The translations under genes were made by a program, and so were the position numbers. DNA of 64,000 nt, from the NCBI GenBank assembly GCA_025667525.1, contig CM046878.1:101819237-101883236 (forward strand), in the 5' to 3' direction. The notes under the pieces were generated by a model. That model did no database searches and had not been told where the DNA came from. It worked only from the letters and a program-made list of their open reading frames with translations. Each line of letters opens with the position of its first letter. The stretch's first letter is position 1. Below, one piece after another: positions 24,889 to 36,520 of this stretch. Origin of the DNA: Glebionis coronaria (taxonomy: Eukaryota > Streptophyta > Magnoliopsida > Asterales > Asteraceae).

Positions 24889-26486
24889 TGTTATGACATT
24901 ATTATTTAATAAAGTAAATATTGGGTTTCGTTTATAATTATTATTTAATTTTTATCCTATTTTACATGTTTTAATCCATGAATAAATGTTATGCTAAATG
25001 TCCATTGTTGATTAATAATATGAGAATATTATTAAATTAAGACAAATCAAAATAATGATAGAGTATACTTGAAAGTATATTGATTGATTTTGGATAATAT
25101 TCTATGTATCCAATATTAGACTTATCACAACTGTATGATTTTACTTTGTGGATCTTTGTAACAAGTAAATCATAAATAGTTATCCTTAGACTTGAGATAC
25201 CAGGAAACTGTTATGAATCTAGTGCATCTCTGTGGAATAATCTAACGCTAAACATAACTGGTAGCTATAAGGATTATTTCAGGAAATGTTTCAAAATTCA
25301 TAAGTTTTGCTCGTAGTCAATATGGAATTTATTTCCTCCAATTTTTTGGGGAGTTTAATACAGTTGGGCCCCTCGTGGGATTAGTAAGATGTTTGTGTGG
25401 CCACACCAAAATTTGTTTTGGTAATTTTGTTGAATCTGTGAACGAGAAATAAAATGGCTAATGAAAGGAATGACTGAGATCCATATCCTTATTAAAGTTG
25501 TATTAGATATAAAAGTATAATAATAATGATGAATCATTAAAAGCTTTTATCCAGGAGACCTTACTCGAGTTGTACTAGCGACATTGCTAAGTGTAACTAG
25601 ACGCTAGTCAATGTAATCACGATATTCGAAATATGTCCAAGTGGGAGCTGAAAGTTTATGAACTTATATTTAATAGTCGTGTGATAGGATCAAACTCGAG
25701 ATTACAGGATTGCACTCAATACGTAAAGAGTTAATTTATTTAATAAATATATTTATTGTATTTATAAATTTATTTAATAAACATATATTTATGTATTTAT
25801 TAACATAAACCAGGACATAACTTTAACGATCGTTAAATAAATAAGAGTTAAGTATTAACGAGTGTTAAATAAATTTATAGTAAGTAAGTAAAATAGAAAG
25901 AATGATGAAATATTCCGGAACACCCCATAAGGGGGTGTTAGCCGTCGGTTATAGAGGAAGGGAAGGGAAATAAAAATCTTTCCTTTTATTTATTTTGGTT
26001 ACAAGAATTAAGCCTATATAAACAAGCCCTTACCTAATAATTCAAGACACACAAAAAATCTCTCCCTCCTCCTCTCTCTTTGCGATCGCAACACAAACCG
26101 ACACAAGGGTTTTGGTTGGTTTTCTTGTTTGATCAATTTTACTTATAATCTAGTCCTAGCTCCTCTCTAGGGTTGTTGGGTAGATTTCTTACAAGCGTAG
26201 AAGCTCAGTTTACACGTGCTAGAATAACAGTTAGCTCGTTATATTACGTGTGTACAAGATCGTAATATAGTCTTACTTTAGACTATATCTTGGTGATATA
26301 CGGTATAAACCCGAATTGGTGATTTGTTCTTCGTCTTGTGGATTTGCTTTAGCGTAAAGGTATGTAACCCTAATTCGATTAATTATAATTGTGTTAATTA
26401 TGATCTTGTTAAATCGCTTCCTTTATATGTGTGCTTTGATCTCGTTTAGGGTTTTATATAATTATTATGATGTTAATAAACCTTTA
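24889..26486 (+). mobile_element. Ty1/copia LTR 3, complete
   Basis: The 1,598-bp LTR starts TGTTATGAC and ends one base before a primer site. It is the 3' LTR of copy 2. It is followed not by flanking DNA but by another 0.8 kb of the same element's leader, so a third internal region once followed. Confidence 0.85.
26014..26023 (+). promoter_or_regulatory. TATA box of copia LTR 3
   Basis: CTATATAAAC, same context as at 108 and 7489. Confidence 0.6.
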
Positions 26487-27315
26487 GTGGCATCCAGAGC
26501 TGTTTTAACATGTTATAATTATCGAAAATCTAAAGTTTTTAACTAATAATTGTTTTAAATTAAAACTACATGTTTTTTAGGATTTCTTAAAATTAGGGTT
26601 TTGTTTTTTAAAAAAATTAGGGTTTTGGCCGAATTTTTAATAAAAAAAAGATTTGTTTTGAAACCCTAAATTACATGTGGGATAATTTTAGATTATATTG
26701 CATGATTAATTGTTATGTCATGTATGGTTACGATCCGTAGAGATTTAATTGTTAAGGTTTGTGGGAGAATCCATGATAACGTGCATGTTTTCATGGATTA
26801 TAAAATTATATGTTTATATGATTTTTATGTGATAGGTGATTGTTTGATTCAATAAATCTTGAATTAAGGAAGACTTTTATATGAATATAAAAACCTAGAT
26901 TTGATGATTATTGAATAAATCGTATGCATGTGGCTATTTGATTTATTTATTGCACATATAAATTGTTATTATGTGTTTATGATTAAGTTTTTTTTCTTGT
27001 TTATATATTAAAAATTGTTGAATTGTTGTAAACAAGGGTTTTTTTAAAAGAAATAATATGGACTAAATCATATTTAAATAAAGATTTTTTAGAGATCTAA
27101 ATTACATAAGATTACGTTGATTGGTGAATTGCAATAATAATCTAACAGTCTACTCCTTTTAACAAACTATAAAGCGGGTTTAACGCACCGCTGGTCATGA
27201 ACTCGGTTAAGGAAGGAGGTGTTATGCCATTAGTCCCTGACCAAATTCCCGGCTCGCCTGTGCGTCAAATTGAAATTACCTACGATTATTAATTGAATTA
27301 TACCTTAAGGGTGAT
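26487..27315 (+). mobile_element. Truncated third copia unit: primer site and leader only
   Basis: The primer site TGGCATCCAGAGCT at 26488-26501 is followed by leader that matches 601-1405 and 7976-8790. The match ends abruptly at GGGTGATTTAC (27315), where minus-strand gypsy gag begins. No target duplication is visible, so this is a rearrangement junction and not a clean insertion. Confidence 0.8.
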
Positions 27316-27848
27316 TTACCAGCTAACCAGAGGAATCGCTGCATGAATTCCGTGTTGTTCTCACCTGCCTTATGACGGATAGCATGACAATCCTTCTTCA
27401 GTCGTTCTTGCTCAGCTTTAGGGAAGAACTGATTGTAGAACAACCCTGTGAATTGTGCCCATGTCAAAGTAGTAAGCCATGATTGGCCTCCATTAGTCTG
27501 CTTGTAAGCCCTCCACCATGCTAACGCGTCACCCTCAAACTTGTAACATGCCAACCTCACCTTGTATACCCCATCGCAACCCATGGCATCAAAGATCTTC
27601 TCCATATGCGAGATCCAGTTCTCAGCATCTGACGGGACCTCAACCTTCTCGAATGCTCGAGGCTTCTGCTTATTGAAATGCTCCAACCATGTGTGAAGTG
27701 TGACTGGTGGAGGAGCAGGATTATTCTGATTTTGATTTGGTATAGCCTAATATTCTGCCTGAATATGATTTCGGATCTAGGGAAGCATAGCTTGCAAAGC
27801 TGCATTGAAAGCTGCAGCGAGTTCCTCGTTCCTGCGTGTGTTAACCAT
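27316..27848 (-). pseudogene. Gypsy gag, 5' part only, two in-frame stops
   Basis: N-terminal part of a Ty3/gypsy Gag, which forms the virus-like particle. ATG at 27848 (MVNTRRNEELAAAF) is the usual start for this family. TAG codons at 27777-27779 and 27757-27759 stand where Gln would be expected, each a single C-to-T change. From HFNKQKPRAF on, the core gag domain is clear: AENWISHMEKIFDAMGC, KFEGDALAWWRAYKQ, FYNQFFPKAEQERLKKD, EFMQRFLWLAG. The frame ends at 27316 where copia leader begins, so everything downstream of gag is missing. It resembles Tekay-type chromovirus Gag. Confidence 0.85.
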
Positions 27849-28398
27849 CTGACAGTTTCAAAGGAAATAAAAATGATCAGTCTGTTAGAAACATGGAATA
27901 AGCATAAGAGGTACATGAAAGAATCATGAAAGCATAGCCAACGAAAACTGACATGAGCAAGTGTGGACGACTAGAACCACTCAAGGGTGGCCTAGTGGCA
28001 AAAAAAATTGTGGCTATCACTCCAAAGTGTGTGAGGTCTCAAGTTCAATTCCCACTAGGTGCAAACAACCTTGAAGTGGCCACGCCAACTTCCTAAAAAG
28101 GGAGGGCTTTACCTGGTTTGAGTCTGTGTGGTGGTGGGCTCAAACCCCGTGGATTAGTCAGCCAATGAGTCGGAAATCACGGTTACCAAAAAGAAGTGTG
28201 GACGACAATGGTTCAACCCACAAAACAAAATTCAAAGAAAACCGCATGCGACTAAGTATGGCTAATCCTGTATCAACCCTTACTTAGTCAAAAACTTAAA
28301 GAAACCAATGATACGAAATGAAATTTACTGTTAGTTTAGGAAGATCTTGGTGACTACCCACTAGTCACAAGTCAAGTTTTAGAGCCTACAAGTCGAAA
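27849..28398 (-). other. Leader between gypsy primer site and gag, with SINE
   Basis: Untranslated leader of the minus-strand gypsy element. 222 bases of it are a later SINE insertion (27972-28193). Nothing else is seen. Confidence 0.6.
27972..28193 (+). mobile_element. SINE with 13-bp target duplication
   Basis: Exact direct repeats AAGTGTGGACGAC at 27959-27971 and 28194-28206 flank a 222-bp body. Near its 5' end are a tRNA box A (GTGGCCTAGTGG, about 27987) and box B-like CAAGTTCAATTCC (about 28041). This is a plant tRNA-derived SINE on the plus strand. The perfect target duplication indicates a fairly young insertion, later than the gypsy element it sits in. Confidence 0.85.
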
Positions 28399-28414
28399 CC
28401 TGGCTCTGATACCA
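28399..28414 (-). other. Primer binding site, tRNA-Met type (minus-strand gypsy)
   Basis: Minus strand reads TGGTATCAGAGCCAGG, a full match to the plant tRNA-Met site, four bases from the LTR end at 28419. Confidence 0.9.
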
Positions 28415-28418
28415 TAAT

Positions 28419-31400
28419 TGTAACACCCCACTTTGACAAGTGGACCGTTACATGATAATTATTGCGTGTCAGCAAAGCATGCAAGGTAAATGTCTTAAAA
28501 CATAAATGACCATAAAGGAAACCGGAATCAAACATCGGTCCCAAAACATAAGCTCACACATGCATAAGTAAAGAATGTAAAGATAGACTAAATAATGTCC
28601 AAGCAAAGCAGAAGTATATAAATTCATAAAGGAAATGAAGTCAATGGAAGCCTCCATCTATGCACGTACTCTTGATTGCCTAAGTCTGTCCTTTAGTACC
28701 TGCCGTATAGGAAAATGAAAAGAAAATATGACTGAGCAATACGCTCAGTGAACGGATATATGACATGATATGAATAATTGAAACATAAGTAAAGTATGAA
28801 AGTGCAGCGGAATAATGTAAATCCTGGAAAACCAGGAACATGTTTTCTAAACGGGTTTATATCTGAAAAGTCTTATGTTTAATCATGAAAACGTGTTTTA
28901 AATGCCCAAAAGCCCATATAGGTCATGAAAGGTATCAACGTGCATGAATACATAGAGGGGTGTACTCGTCATGTAATTAGAGAGGTTGCCTCTAATTATA
29001 TTAGTCTGAGTGGAGGGATCAACTCCATGTGACGGATGTAGAGCACACACCACAGTCACCGTGTAAATCTGATAAACATGTCCTAGGATGCACCCATTCA
29101 CCCTACATGATAATAATAATAATATTGGCCAAAACGTGAAGGGACGCAGCGAGCAATCACTCTCGTCGCGGAAGATTCATAACACTGGTGCCTCAAGTGT
29201 TAAGGTTATGGTACCTCCATAATTAGGTGAAACATGGCATGCGTGTATATAGCTTAGGCAATTTAAAATCATAGCATGTTAATTACTGATAAGTTTAATG
29301 ACATGTAAGCTACTGGGGAAAACAGATGGCAGCAGAGGAAAAATCCTAATCATACATAGAAAAGGAATGTCCTTACTGAAGGACGGAATATCCGTACCTT
29401 ATGTCCAGTAACGAAGAAGATGAAAGGCAGAAAGAAATCTACTCCGACTCGTGTATAACTTGCTGAGTATTAGTTACTTTACTTGTTCTTGTCTTGTATT
29501 ACTTGTTCTTGACTTGTTTTAAATGTTCTTGACTTGTTTTACATGTTCTTGACTTATTTTACTGCCTCATATGTTATCATGTATTTCTTAGTGTTTTCAT
29601 GTGTTATTGATTAATGTAATTTCATGTTTCATGTGTTATTATACTTGGTGTTTCATAATAAGTAATTTTCTAAAAATAGTAGGTTTCTATATATAGTAAT
29701 TTCCAAAAATAGCTAGTTTCCATAAATAGTAAGTTTCCAAAAATAGAAGGTTTCCATAAATAGTAAGTTTCCAAAAATAGAAAGTTTTTATAAATAGTAA
29801 GTTTCCAAAAATAGAAAGTTTCCATAAATAGCATGTTTCCATAATTAGTATGTTTCCATAAATAGTATGTTTCCATAATTAGTACGTTTTCATAAGTAGT
29901 AATAAGCTTGTTTAATAAGCATGAGATATAAGCTAAAGCTTAATAATCTATTTATAAGTCATGATTATTTAAATGTTATAATATAGTAAAGTTTATTAAT
30001 TAATAAATAGTTTAGGTTAACATGATAATTATAAATTAATATTATAATACATGGTTTATTAATAATTATTAATTAATAATATAACTTGATTTATATTAAT
30101 AATACTTTATCATAACTTGATATTTTATAATAAAATTAAAGTAAGATATTAATTTAATTAAACCATGGTTAACATGTAATTTAATAATTATGCTAAGTCT
30201 TTAATTAACTGAATAAAACATGTACTTTATATCATGAGTAATTATACGCATATTTATTATAAGGTATTATTTATTTAATTAAACCAACATGTGTCATATA
30301 ATGTATCAAGAATAATTATTTAAAATAATTATTATAAGTGTACCATGTAAAATTATATAACATAATTATTATTACCTAAGTTAATTTAATTAAATGGCCA
30401 TGACATAATAAATAATTAAATTAACATAAGTCTAGAAATTTAATTAGCAAAACTCTAAACCAAACACACCCATGTGCGTTATTCGTGTACCCGAGCCCGA
30501 ACCGAGCCACACCGAGACACCCACGTCTTGGCGTGCCTCGAACCACACGACACCACCACTCCGCAAGGCTGTGGTTTGTCGCCGCTAGCAAACATCAGCC
30601 ACCGGCTGTTGCCGGTTGCCACTTCTGCCCACAAAATCCCACCGAGAGCCTCATGGCACTCAGTTTGCCACCGTCCGAACCAAACACCCCCTGTTGGGTG
30701 GTTTGGTGTTGCGGCCGACCAACATAAACAACCACCGCCCCTTTATAGGGTGCAACTGACATAAGAAATCCCACACCGAGACCCCCTTGTGTTCTCGGTT
30801 CGTGTGCAAATCAACCAAAACCTCGTTTTATACTTGTTTAATTTTTAATCATGTTTATACATGTATTCATAGATCTAATTAAATGATCATGATTAAAATA
30901 AAATAAAATAAAAGATTAAGGTTTAGGGATACGGAATCATGTAATGATTTGGTATTGATGAACACAAACAAATACCTGAACAATTAAAGGTCAAAAACTT
31001 GGTTTTCCTTCTTGTTTTCCTTGTTGTAGCTGACGACACTAAGAGAAGAGAGGGTTGGGGTTTTTTTTGTAATAACTTGTAAATGAAATCTCCTGACATG
31101 TTTTTGTTTACTAAACAAATTGTTAAATCGGCCGGGCCATGGGCCCTTTCTTTCCTTCTCTTTTGCCGTCCAAACACCCCTTAATATATGTATGTTTTCG
31201 TTTTATTAAATCTCGTGTATTATTATTCATGACGTGTGTTCGTGTTTTACTTTCATGTTTATTCTTGTCATGTATTATTTATTATACGTAAATATACTTG
31301 TATATAATAAACAATAATATACGTAATACTTGTATTTAAATATTAATTATTCTTGGTACGTGTCATGTATTAATTAAATATAAAGTTTTAATTAATTCGT

Positions 31401-31446
31401 GTTTTCGTATAATTAATGCATTCATGTATTTTAAGCGGGTTTTACA
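28419..31446 (-). mobile_element. 5' LTR (3.0 kb) of the minus-strand gypsy element
   Basis: On the minus strand it starts TGTAAAACCCGC at 31446 and ends GGGGTGTTACA at 28419. The same family occurs as a solo LTR at 47850-50784; shared blocks include CGATGTTTGATTCCGG, a CTGAGC/GCTCAG hairpin (28732-28748) and a GGAAACTT tandem region. A GC-rich patch at 30470-30760 and a very AT-rich tract at about 29900-30450 lie inside it. Its left side leads into primer site and gag, its right side abuts a GRF-finger gene. Confidence 0.9.
29670..29890 (-). repeat. Short tandem repeats in gypsy LTR
   Basis: About a dozen degenerate units of roughly 17 bases (AGTTTCCAAAAATAG alternating with AGTTTCCATAAATAG). 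The solo LTR has the same array near 49240-49560, so it belongs to the LTR. The aromatic-rich open frame across it is a by-product. Confidence 0.75.
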
Positions 31447-31766
31447 ATAACCATCATGCTAACAATCATAACAATCAAAACCCTATTAAAGAATGTAGAT
31501 CGTGACTGTTGATTATGAAGTAGAGCAATATGTTGTTGTGCATTAATCAAGTTAACATGAAGATGATATATCCTAGCTTGATACCAACGATTTGGCAATG
31601 GAGCATTAATCCATCTAAAGAAATTACAATTCCTTGTTGGATCCATATAATTAGGGAAACCAAGAAACCTTGTGGCTGGGTTAATTTAAATCCATGAGGT
31701 TTGCAAGATTACTGGATGACTACACCCACAAAAGATGTTAATGTTTTGGTTGAGGTTGTGATTCAT
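31447..31766 (-). pseudogene. GRF-type zinc-finger protein, one stop, 3' end cut by LTR
   Basis: Read on the minus strand from ATG at 31766: a short N-terminus, CGC (first two Cys), LQTSW, then an in-frame TAA, NPATRF, GFPNY, NCNFFRW and LPNRWY. This order (CxC, TSW, NPxRRF, CxNY, CxFFxW) is the zf-GRF domain found in many small plant proteins. The third Cys is replaced by Phe in GFPNY. After a linker comes a hydrophobic run (LIVMIVSMMVI) resembling the C-terminal membrane anchor common in these proteins, and there the gypsy LTR begins (31446). Function of such plant proteins is poorly known; nucleic-acid binding is inferred from the domain. Possibly it was a pseudogene before the insertion. 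Confidence 0.65.
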
Positions 31767-32083
31767 GACGTTTTGTTGAAAAAACCTAATTTTTGGATCA
31801 AAGATAAGTGTTTAGAGGATGGGTAGACTGCTATTTGAGGGTTTTTAAAAGAGTCATATAGTGGAAATCCGATGTGGCAAGGCTAAGGGGTGATTACCTG
31901 GTAACCCTTCCACAAAATCACTTTATCATAAATTTTACAATCCTTAGTAACCTACTTAGCCAACCCGTTTACTTGAGTAACTTGAGTAACATGAGTGACC
32001 AATTTGAAACGTTATTAACTTAGGCGCACTTTTTTGGCAACGTTAGTGACCTACGTATGTATTGACCTTTTCGATAATGAAAA
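31767..32083. other. Upstream region of the GRF gene, no feature seen
   Basis: AT-rich sequence with direct repeats of GTAACTTGAGTAAC type near 31975-32000. No promoter could be assigned with confidence. Confidence 0.4.
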
Positions 32084-32576
32084 AGTTTATTTACATTTTT
32101 TTTTTTGTTCACAAGCTAAGCTACAAATATTTACCATCTATTTCTCAAATTTTAAAAAATACGAAAGTATCATTTTTGTCAAAAAGTCTAAAAGTTTCAA
32201 AATTCGGGCGGATGACTAAAGATGTAACTTTCCAAACTAATTTTTATCACTATTAATATTTCACTTGTAATAAAACAATGAAATATCACTAATAATAAAG
32301 GAACAAATATCACTCTTGATCTTACACTTTAACTATATTTATTAAATATATTAAATATCACTAGTGATATATCGTTATTTTTATCACTAATGAAATATCA
32401 CAATTGATAAATATTTTTATTCAAATATACAACTTTAATCTTTCTGTCGAATTTTTGCAATTTTTGAACATTTTGGCAAAAATTACTCTCTTTATTTTTT
32501 AATAGGATTTAATCTTAGGTAATTAATGGTTTGCATTAATCCCTTAGCTTGTAAGTAAAAAAGATACAAAATAACT
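32084..32576. mobile_element. Foldback MITE, copy A
   Basis: About 490 bases with long imperfect inverted arms: AGTTTATTTACAT near the left end pairs with the complement of the right end (ATACAAAATAACT), and ACAAGCTAAG with CTTAGCTTGT. The centre holds alternating palindromes of AATATCACTAGTGATA type. Copies B (36879) and C (37701 plus 51356) share arms and centre. No target duplication could be fixed. Confidence 0.7.
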
Positions 32577-32670
32577 CAATTCTAATTCTAATATATATAT
32601 GATTATTAATAATAAATGATTACGAAATTTTATCAAATCTAATGATGATTTTCTTTTATCAAATAATTTA

Positions 32671-33553
32671 GGGGCCGTTTGGTTGGGGCATATTGAAGGA
32701 TATTAAGGGATATTTAAAATATTTACATTTTAATTTCTCTCAAATATTGTGTTCGGTATGACTAATGAAGGAATTTCAAATTCCCCAAATTTCAAAAATG
32801 GAGTATATTAGAATTATTCTAAAAAGTGAGAAATTTTAATATACTTCAAAATTATCTTTTATAAATTTTTTCTAATCGTTTTTATTCGGGGTTTTATATT
32901 TATATAAAAAATTAGTATAAAAATTTATTTTTTTGGGTTTTTACTTTTTTAAATAGCAAAAATAAAATTATATAAAAATTTATATAAGATGTTTATAAAA
33001 TTTAAAGAATTTTTTAATAAAATTTAAAGAAATTTTTATAAAATTTATATCAATTTTATAAAAAATATCGAAATTTTTTATAAAATTTATATAAATTCTA
33101 TAAAATATTTTTGAAGTTTTTTATAAAATTTATATAAATTCTATAAAGAAATTATTGAATTTTTTTATTAAATTTATAAAAAAAATTTAAAAATTTTATA
33201 TAAATTTTTATAAAAATTATTGAATTTTTTTTATAAAATTTATTTAACTTTTTATAAAAAATTTATAAATATTATATAACTTTTTTATAGAATTTATAGA
33301 AATTTTTTATAGAAAATTTCATAATTTTTTTTATAAATAGTTAAAATTTGATTTTTATTCTTTTCAATAAAAAAACTATAAAAAATATTTATTTGTTAAT
33401 TGGTACAACACAAATAAACATTTCAAAATATTATAAATTGTTACCAACCAAACATGCTTAGGCATTTAAAATTCTAGAATTTGTAATTCTTAGGAATTTT
33501 AAATAATAGAATTTAGAATTTTAGGATTTTAATATCTTGAACCAAACGACACC
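32671..33553. mobile_element. Tourist/PIF-Harbinger-like element
   Basis: Left end GGGGCCGTTTGGTT and right end AACCAAACGACACC form a 14-bp terminal inverted repeat with two mismatches. TTA stands on both sides (32668-32670 and 33554-33556), the 3-bp duplication typical of PIF/Harbinger. The interior (about 32880-33390) is a degenerate array of TTATAAAATTTATATAAATT units, nearly pure A/T. There is no transposase. Confidence 0.65.
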
Positions 33554-35079
33554 TTAGAGTTTTATACATCATCATAAAATGTTTTAAAAATTCAACAATT
33601 ATACTTAGAAATATAGAATATTTATTTAAGCTTAAAGAATATTATATGTGTCATGTAACTGATATAAATACATAAGCATAATCTAATTTCATTCGTTTTA
33701 CACATACTCAAATTTCGATGTTAAATGGTTTTAAAAATCGGGCGTAGTGTCATCAAATTCACTAAACGGACTTGATATGAATTAGACATAAAGACGCACC
33801 TCACCCCCACCCACCCCTCACACCATGTTTCCCGTGGGGGAGGGGGGGTTCTATCCTTATTTTTATTTTTATTTCAAAAGTTTTTATCAATAATTACAAA
33901 ATTTGATAAAGAAAAAAGTATACAAACATAGTCGTCAAATTTATGAAAAATAAAAATTTTAAAAAAAGTTAAGGTAATTATTACGGTTTTGGTGATTAAA
34001 TATTAAAAAAAATTGATGAAGTTAAGTTAAACTTATAAACTTTTTTTAATTGATATATAAAACAAACAAATACTTCTTATACATTATTTTTAAAACACAT
34101 AATATAACATATCTATTTAAACTAAAAATTTTAAATAAACTTTATTAATGCATAAAAACCGTGCATTTACGAGACACAAGCACCCTGCATTCTATATTTT
34201 TAATCTATGAAGATTAAGCTCTTTGGTAACTTTAGCTATAAACTTACCACATAACTCTAAATCTATAAAATGAATTTCAATGTAGCATCAATATAATTTA
34301 AGCTATAGAATTCAAACAGAGATGAAGAATCAAATAAATATTTAATCAAGAGTTATGCTGACTAAAGTAATTTAACCACATGTTTGGAAAAAACATAACT
34401 AATTATATTTTATTTTTAAGAAAAGAATGTTAACAGAAAATGTAGATATGATTTTCAAATTTTATAAAAAAAATCAGATGTTTGCCTGAAACTAACTTAG
34501 AGGCGCTTTACTTGTCAATTTACAGAGCCATAAGTCACGACATATGCAAATATCGACGCATTAATAAACCTAAAATATGTTCATGTGTATTTTATATCAA
34601 TTTCGTACCACTTTGGCTTGTTAGATCTCAATATTATATCACATATATCATGATTATGTTTGACTTTCCTATGAGTTACAAGAAACAAAAAAAGATGCAA
34701 TCTTGCATATCCAATTATCCACTGCAATTAGCTATTATACACCAATATAACATTATCTGCAAACTGCACACTGGCGTACATTAGCATAAAGAAATTTATG
34801 TTAGTAGATATATCATTCTAAAACTACAAATGAAAAAATTATGTTAATATATATCATTCTAAAACTAAAAATAGGCTACGGTGACACTAAACGAATCTAG
34901 AATGTAGTTTTTCTTATAGCTTGTAATATTTATAGTTGATGAATTTACATAGTTTTGGCAAAATGGGCGAGGTTCAAACTAGCACATTTTTGGGATTAAG
35001 CATAACCAACTTGGAAACAATCTGGCTTAGACTTTCAATAAAATTTCAGTTTGAATAATATGGTTTTAAAATGATATAC
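33554..35079. other. AT-rich stretch without recognised gene
   Basis: No protein-like frame. One GC patch near 33800-33850 has a C-run (CACCCCCACCCACCCC) followed by a G-run (GTGGGGGAGGGGGGG) that could pair or form G-rich structures. Confidence 0.4.
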
Positions 35080-36520
35080 CTCACAGGAAGTTAAGCCAAT
35101 ATGAAAGTCCAGTGGTTGAGGCCATATAAAAACCGGACGCCTGTCATGATTTTTACGATCGGAGTCTACAAGAAGAAACACAATTGAGTGGCTTGTTAGG
35201 AGAATAAATTATCAAACCTATTGGTGAAGAGTTTACCTCCTCTAATAAAGCTTTTGGACTTGACAAAATTAAAGAAAAAATTATCTTATACTTGCAAGAC
35301 TTCAGAAAATATAAACACCGAAAAGGATATTTGGGATTCCTTGATGATAAGCAGCTTATAGCTTAAACATGGTGTTTAGTTGATAAGTTTAGATATTAAA
35401 ACCACTTAAAGGTGTTAAAGATGCAAAAACAACTAGTCAGCTACTAGTTCATCAACGAAGATAACTCCCAAGTATACTTCCCACAAGTTGTAAACCACTT
35501 AGGGGTGTTTAGTTGGATAACAATGTTGTTTATGGACATTTTAATAATTTCTTAACACTTATTATCTTGATATTTTGTTATGCATTTATCGCTCAGAATA
35601 ACACATTATTAGATTGCATGATATGATGCTAGTTCTGGCCTTCCACACGTTAGGGAACATGGTAAAAGTAACATTAGAGTACTAACCTTGGTTGTTTATC
35701 GAGAGGTTTTTCTTCTATAAATTTCAAATTCATAGCAACTTCGACAATAATTTTTGGCCATCCACCTCCCCCCTTCATCAATGTTTTGCTCACTTTGAAC
35801 TTTACGAACCAATTCTGTTTTTGTTCTTCATTACTTAAGAACTTACACGGCATTATCCGCTTAAAAACATCATATGAGATACTTTTCTTCATAAGCAGCA
35901 AAAAAGCATCATATTTCTTTATACATGCCTAAACTATCTACCATCACCAATCAAACTATTCGGGATTAAAAAGTATGTCAGCCATTCACAATACTATAAA
36001 TGCACGAAAGTATAACATTATGTAAATTACTAATACTCATATAAAATACGCACAACCTAATAGATAGATCAAGTGTAAGATAATGAACCTGCGGAGGTAC
36101 TTTGAAAGTTGAAATAGATGTGTAACACTAGTCGGCTCCGATAGCAGCTTACCTTGCATCAATTCAATATAAAACATTATTATCCAGAATCTAGATATTC
36201 AAACCATATAACTCACCGAAACCTACCTTCTTCCGAGTAATGAATGTTTAGATCTACCATGGGAGGTGGTAACTGTATCGTAGAATCTAACGTCTGTTAG
36301 AGCAAAATGCACCATTAGTGAGTATTACTGACCGTATGAAAACTCATCCAATTATTACACACATTATGTCAAACGCCTTATAAACAACAAGTTTGAATGT
36401 ACCTAAGTTAACGAAAAGAAATATGAGATAAGGTTACCTCTAATAGAAAAGAAATGGCGCAACGGTAGCGAGAGAAGCTCTTAAAATAGTTGTTTAACCG
36501 TTAGAAGAAAACATTCCGCA
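35080..36520 (-). CDS. Candidate multi-exon gene of unknown function
   Basis: Minus-strand segments look like exons bounded by splice-type signals. Approximate positions: 36520-36438 (ending GAG before GTAACC); 36293-36227 (after CTCTAACAG, ending GAAGAAG before GTAGGT); about 36170-36089 (open, ending CGCAG before GTTCAT); 35886-35687 (the clearest: 66 codons including FLSNEEQKQNWFVKFKVSK and GGGGWPKIIVEVAMNLKF, ending CAAG before GTTAGT); and 35165-35080 (after TTTCTTCTTGTAG, reading HDRRPVFIWPQPLDFHIGL, ending GTGAG before GTATAT). A 22-base exon at 35258-35237 is possible. I do not recognise the protein. Charged, non-repetitive composition and ordered splice sites set it apart from the surrounding transposons. 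Reading frames between exons are not proven, and no start or stop is assigned. Confidence 0.35.

Noticed and set aside
29670..29876. Aromatic-rich 68-codon minus-strand ORF
   Set aside because: A by-product of the GTTTCCATAAATAG tandem repeat in the LTR.
30474..30764. Two GC-rich overlapping plus ORFs as host exons
   Set aside because: They lie in the middle of the 3.0-kb gypsy LTR, and both frames are open only because the patch is GC-rich.
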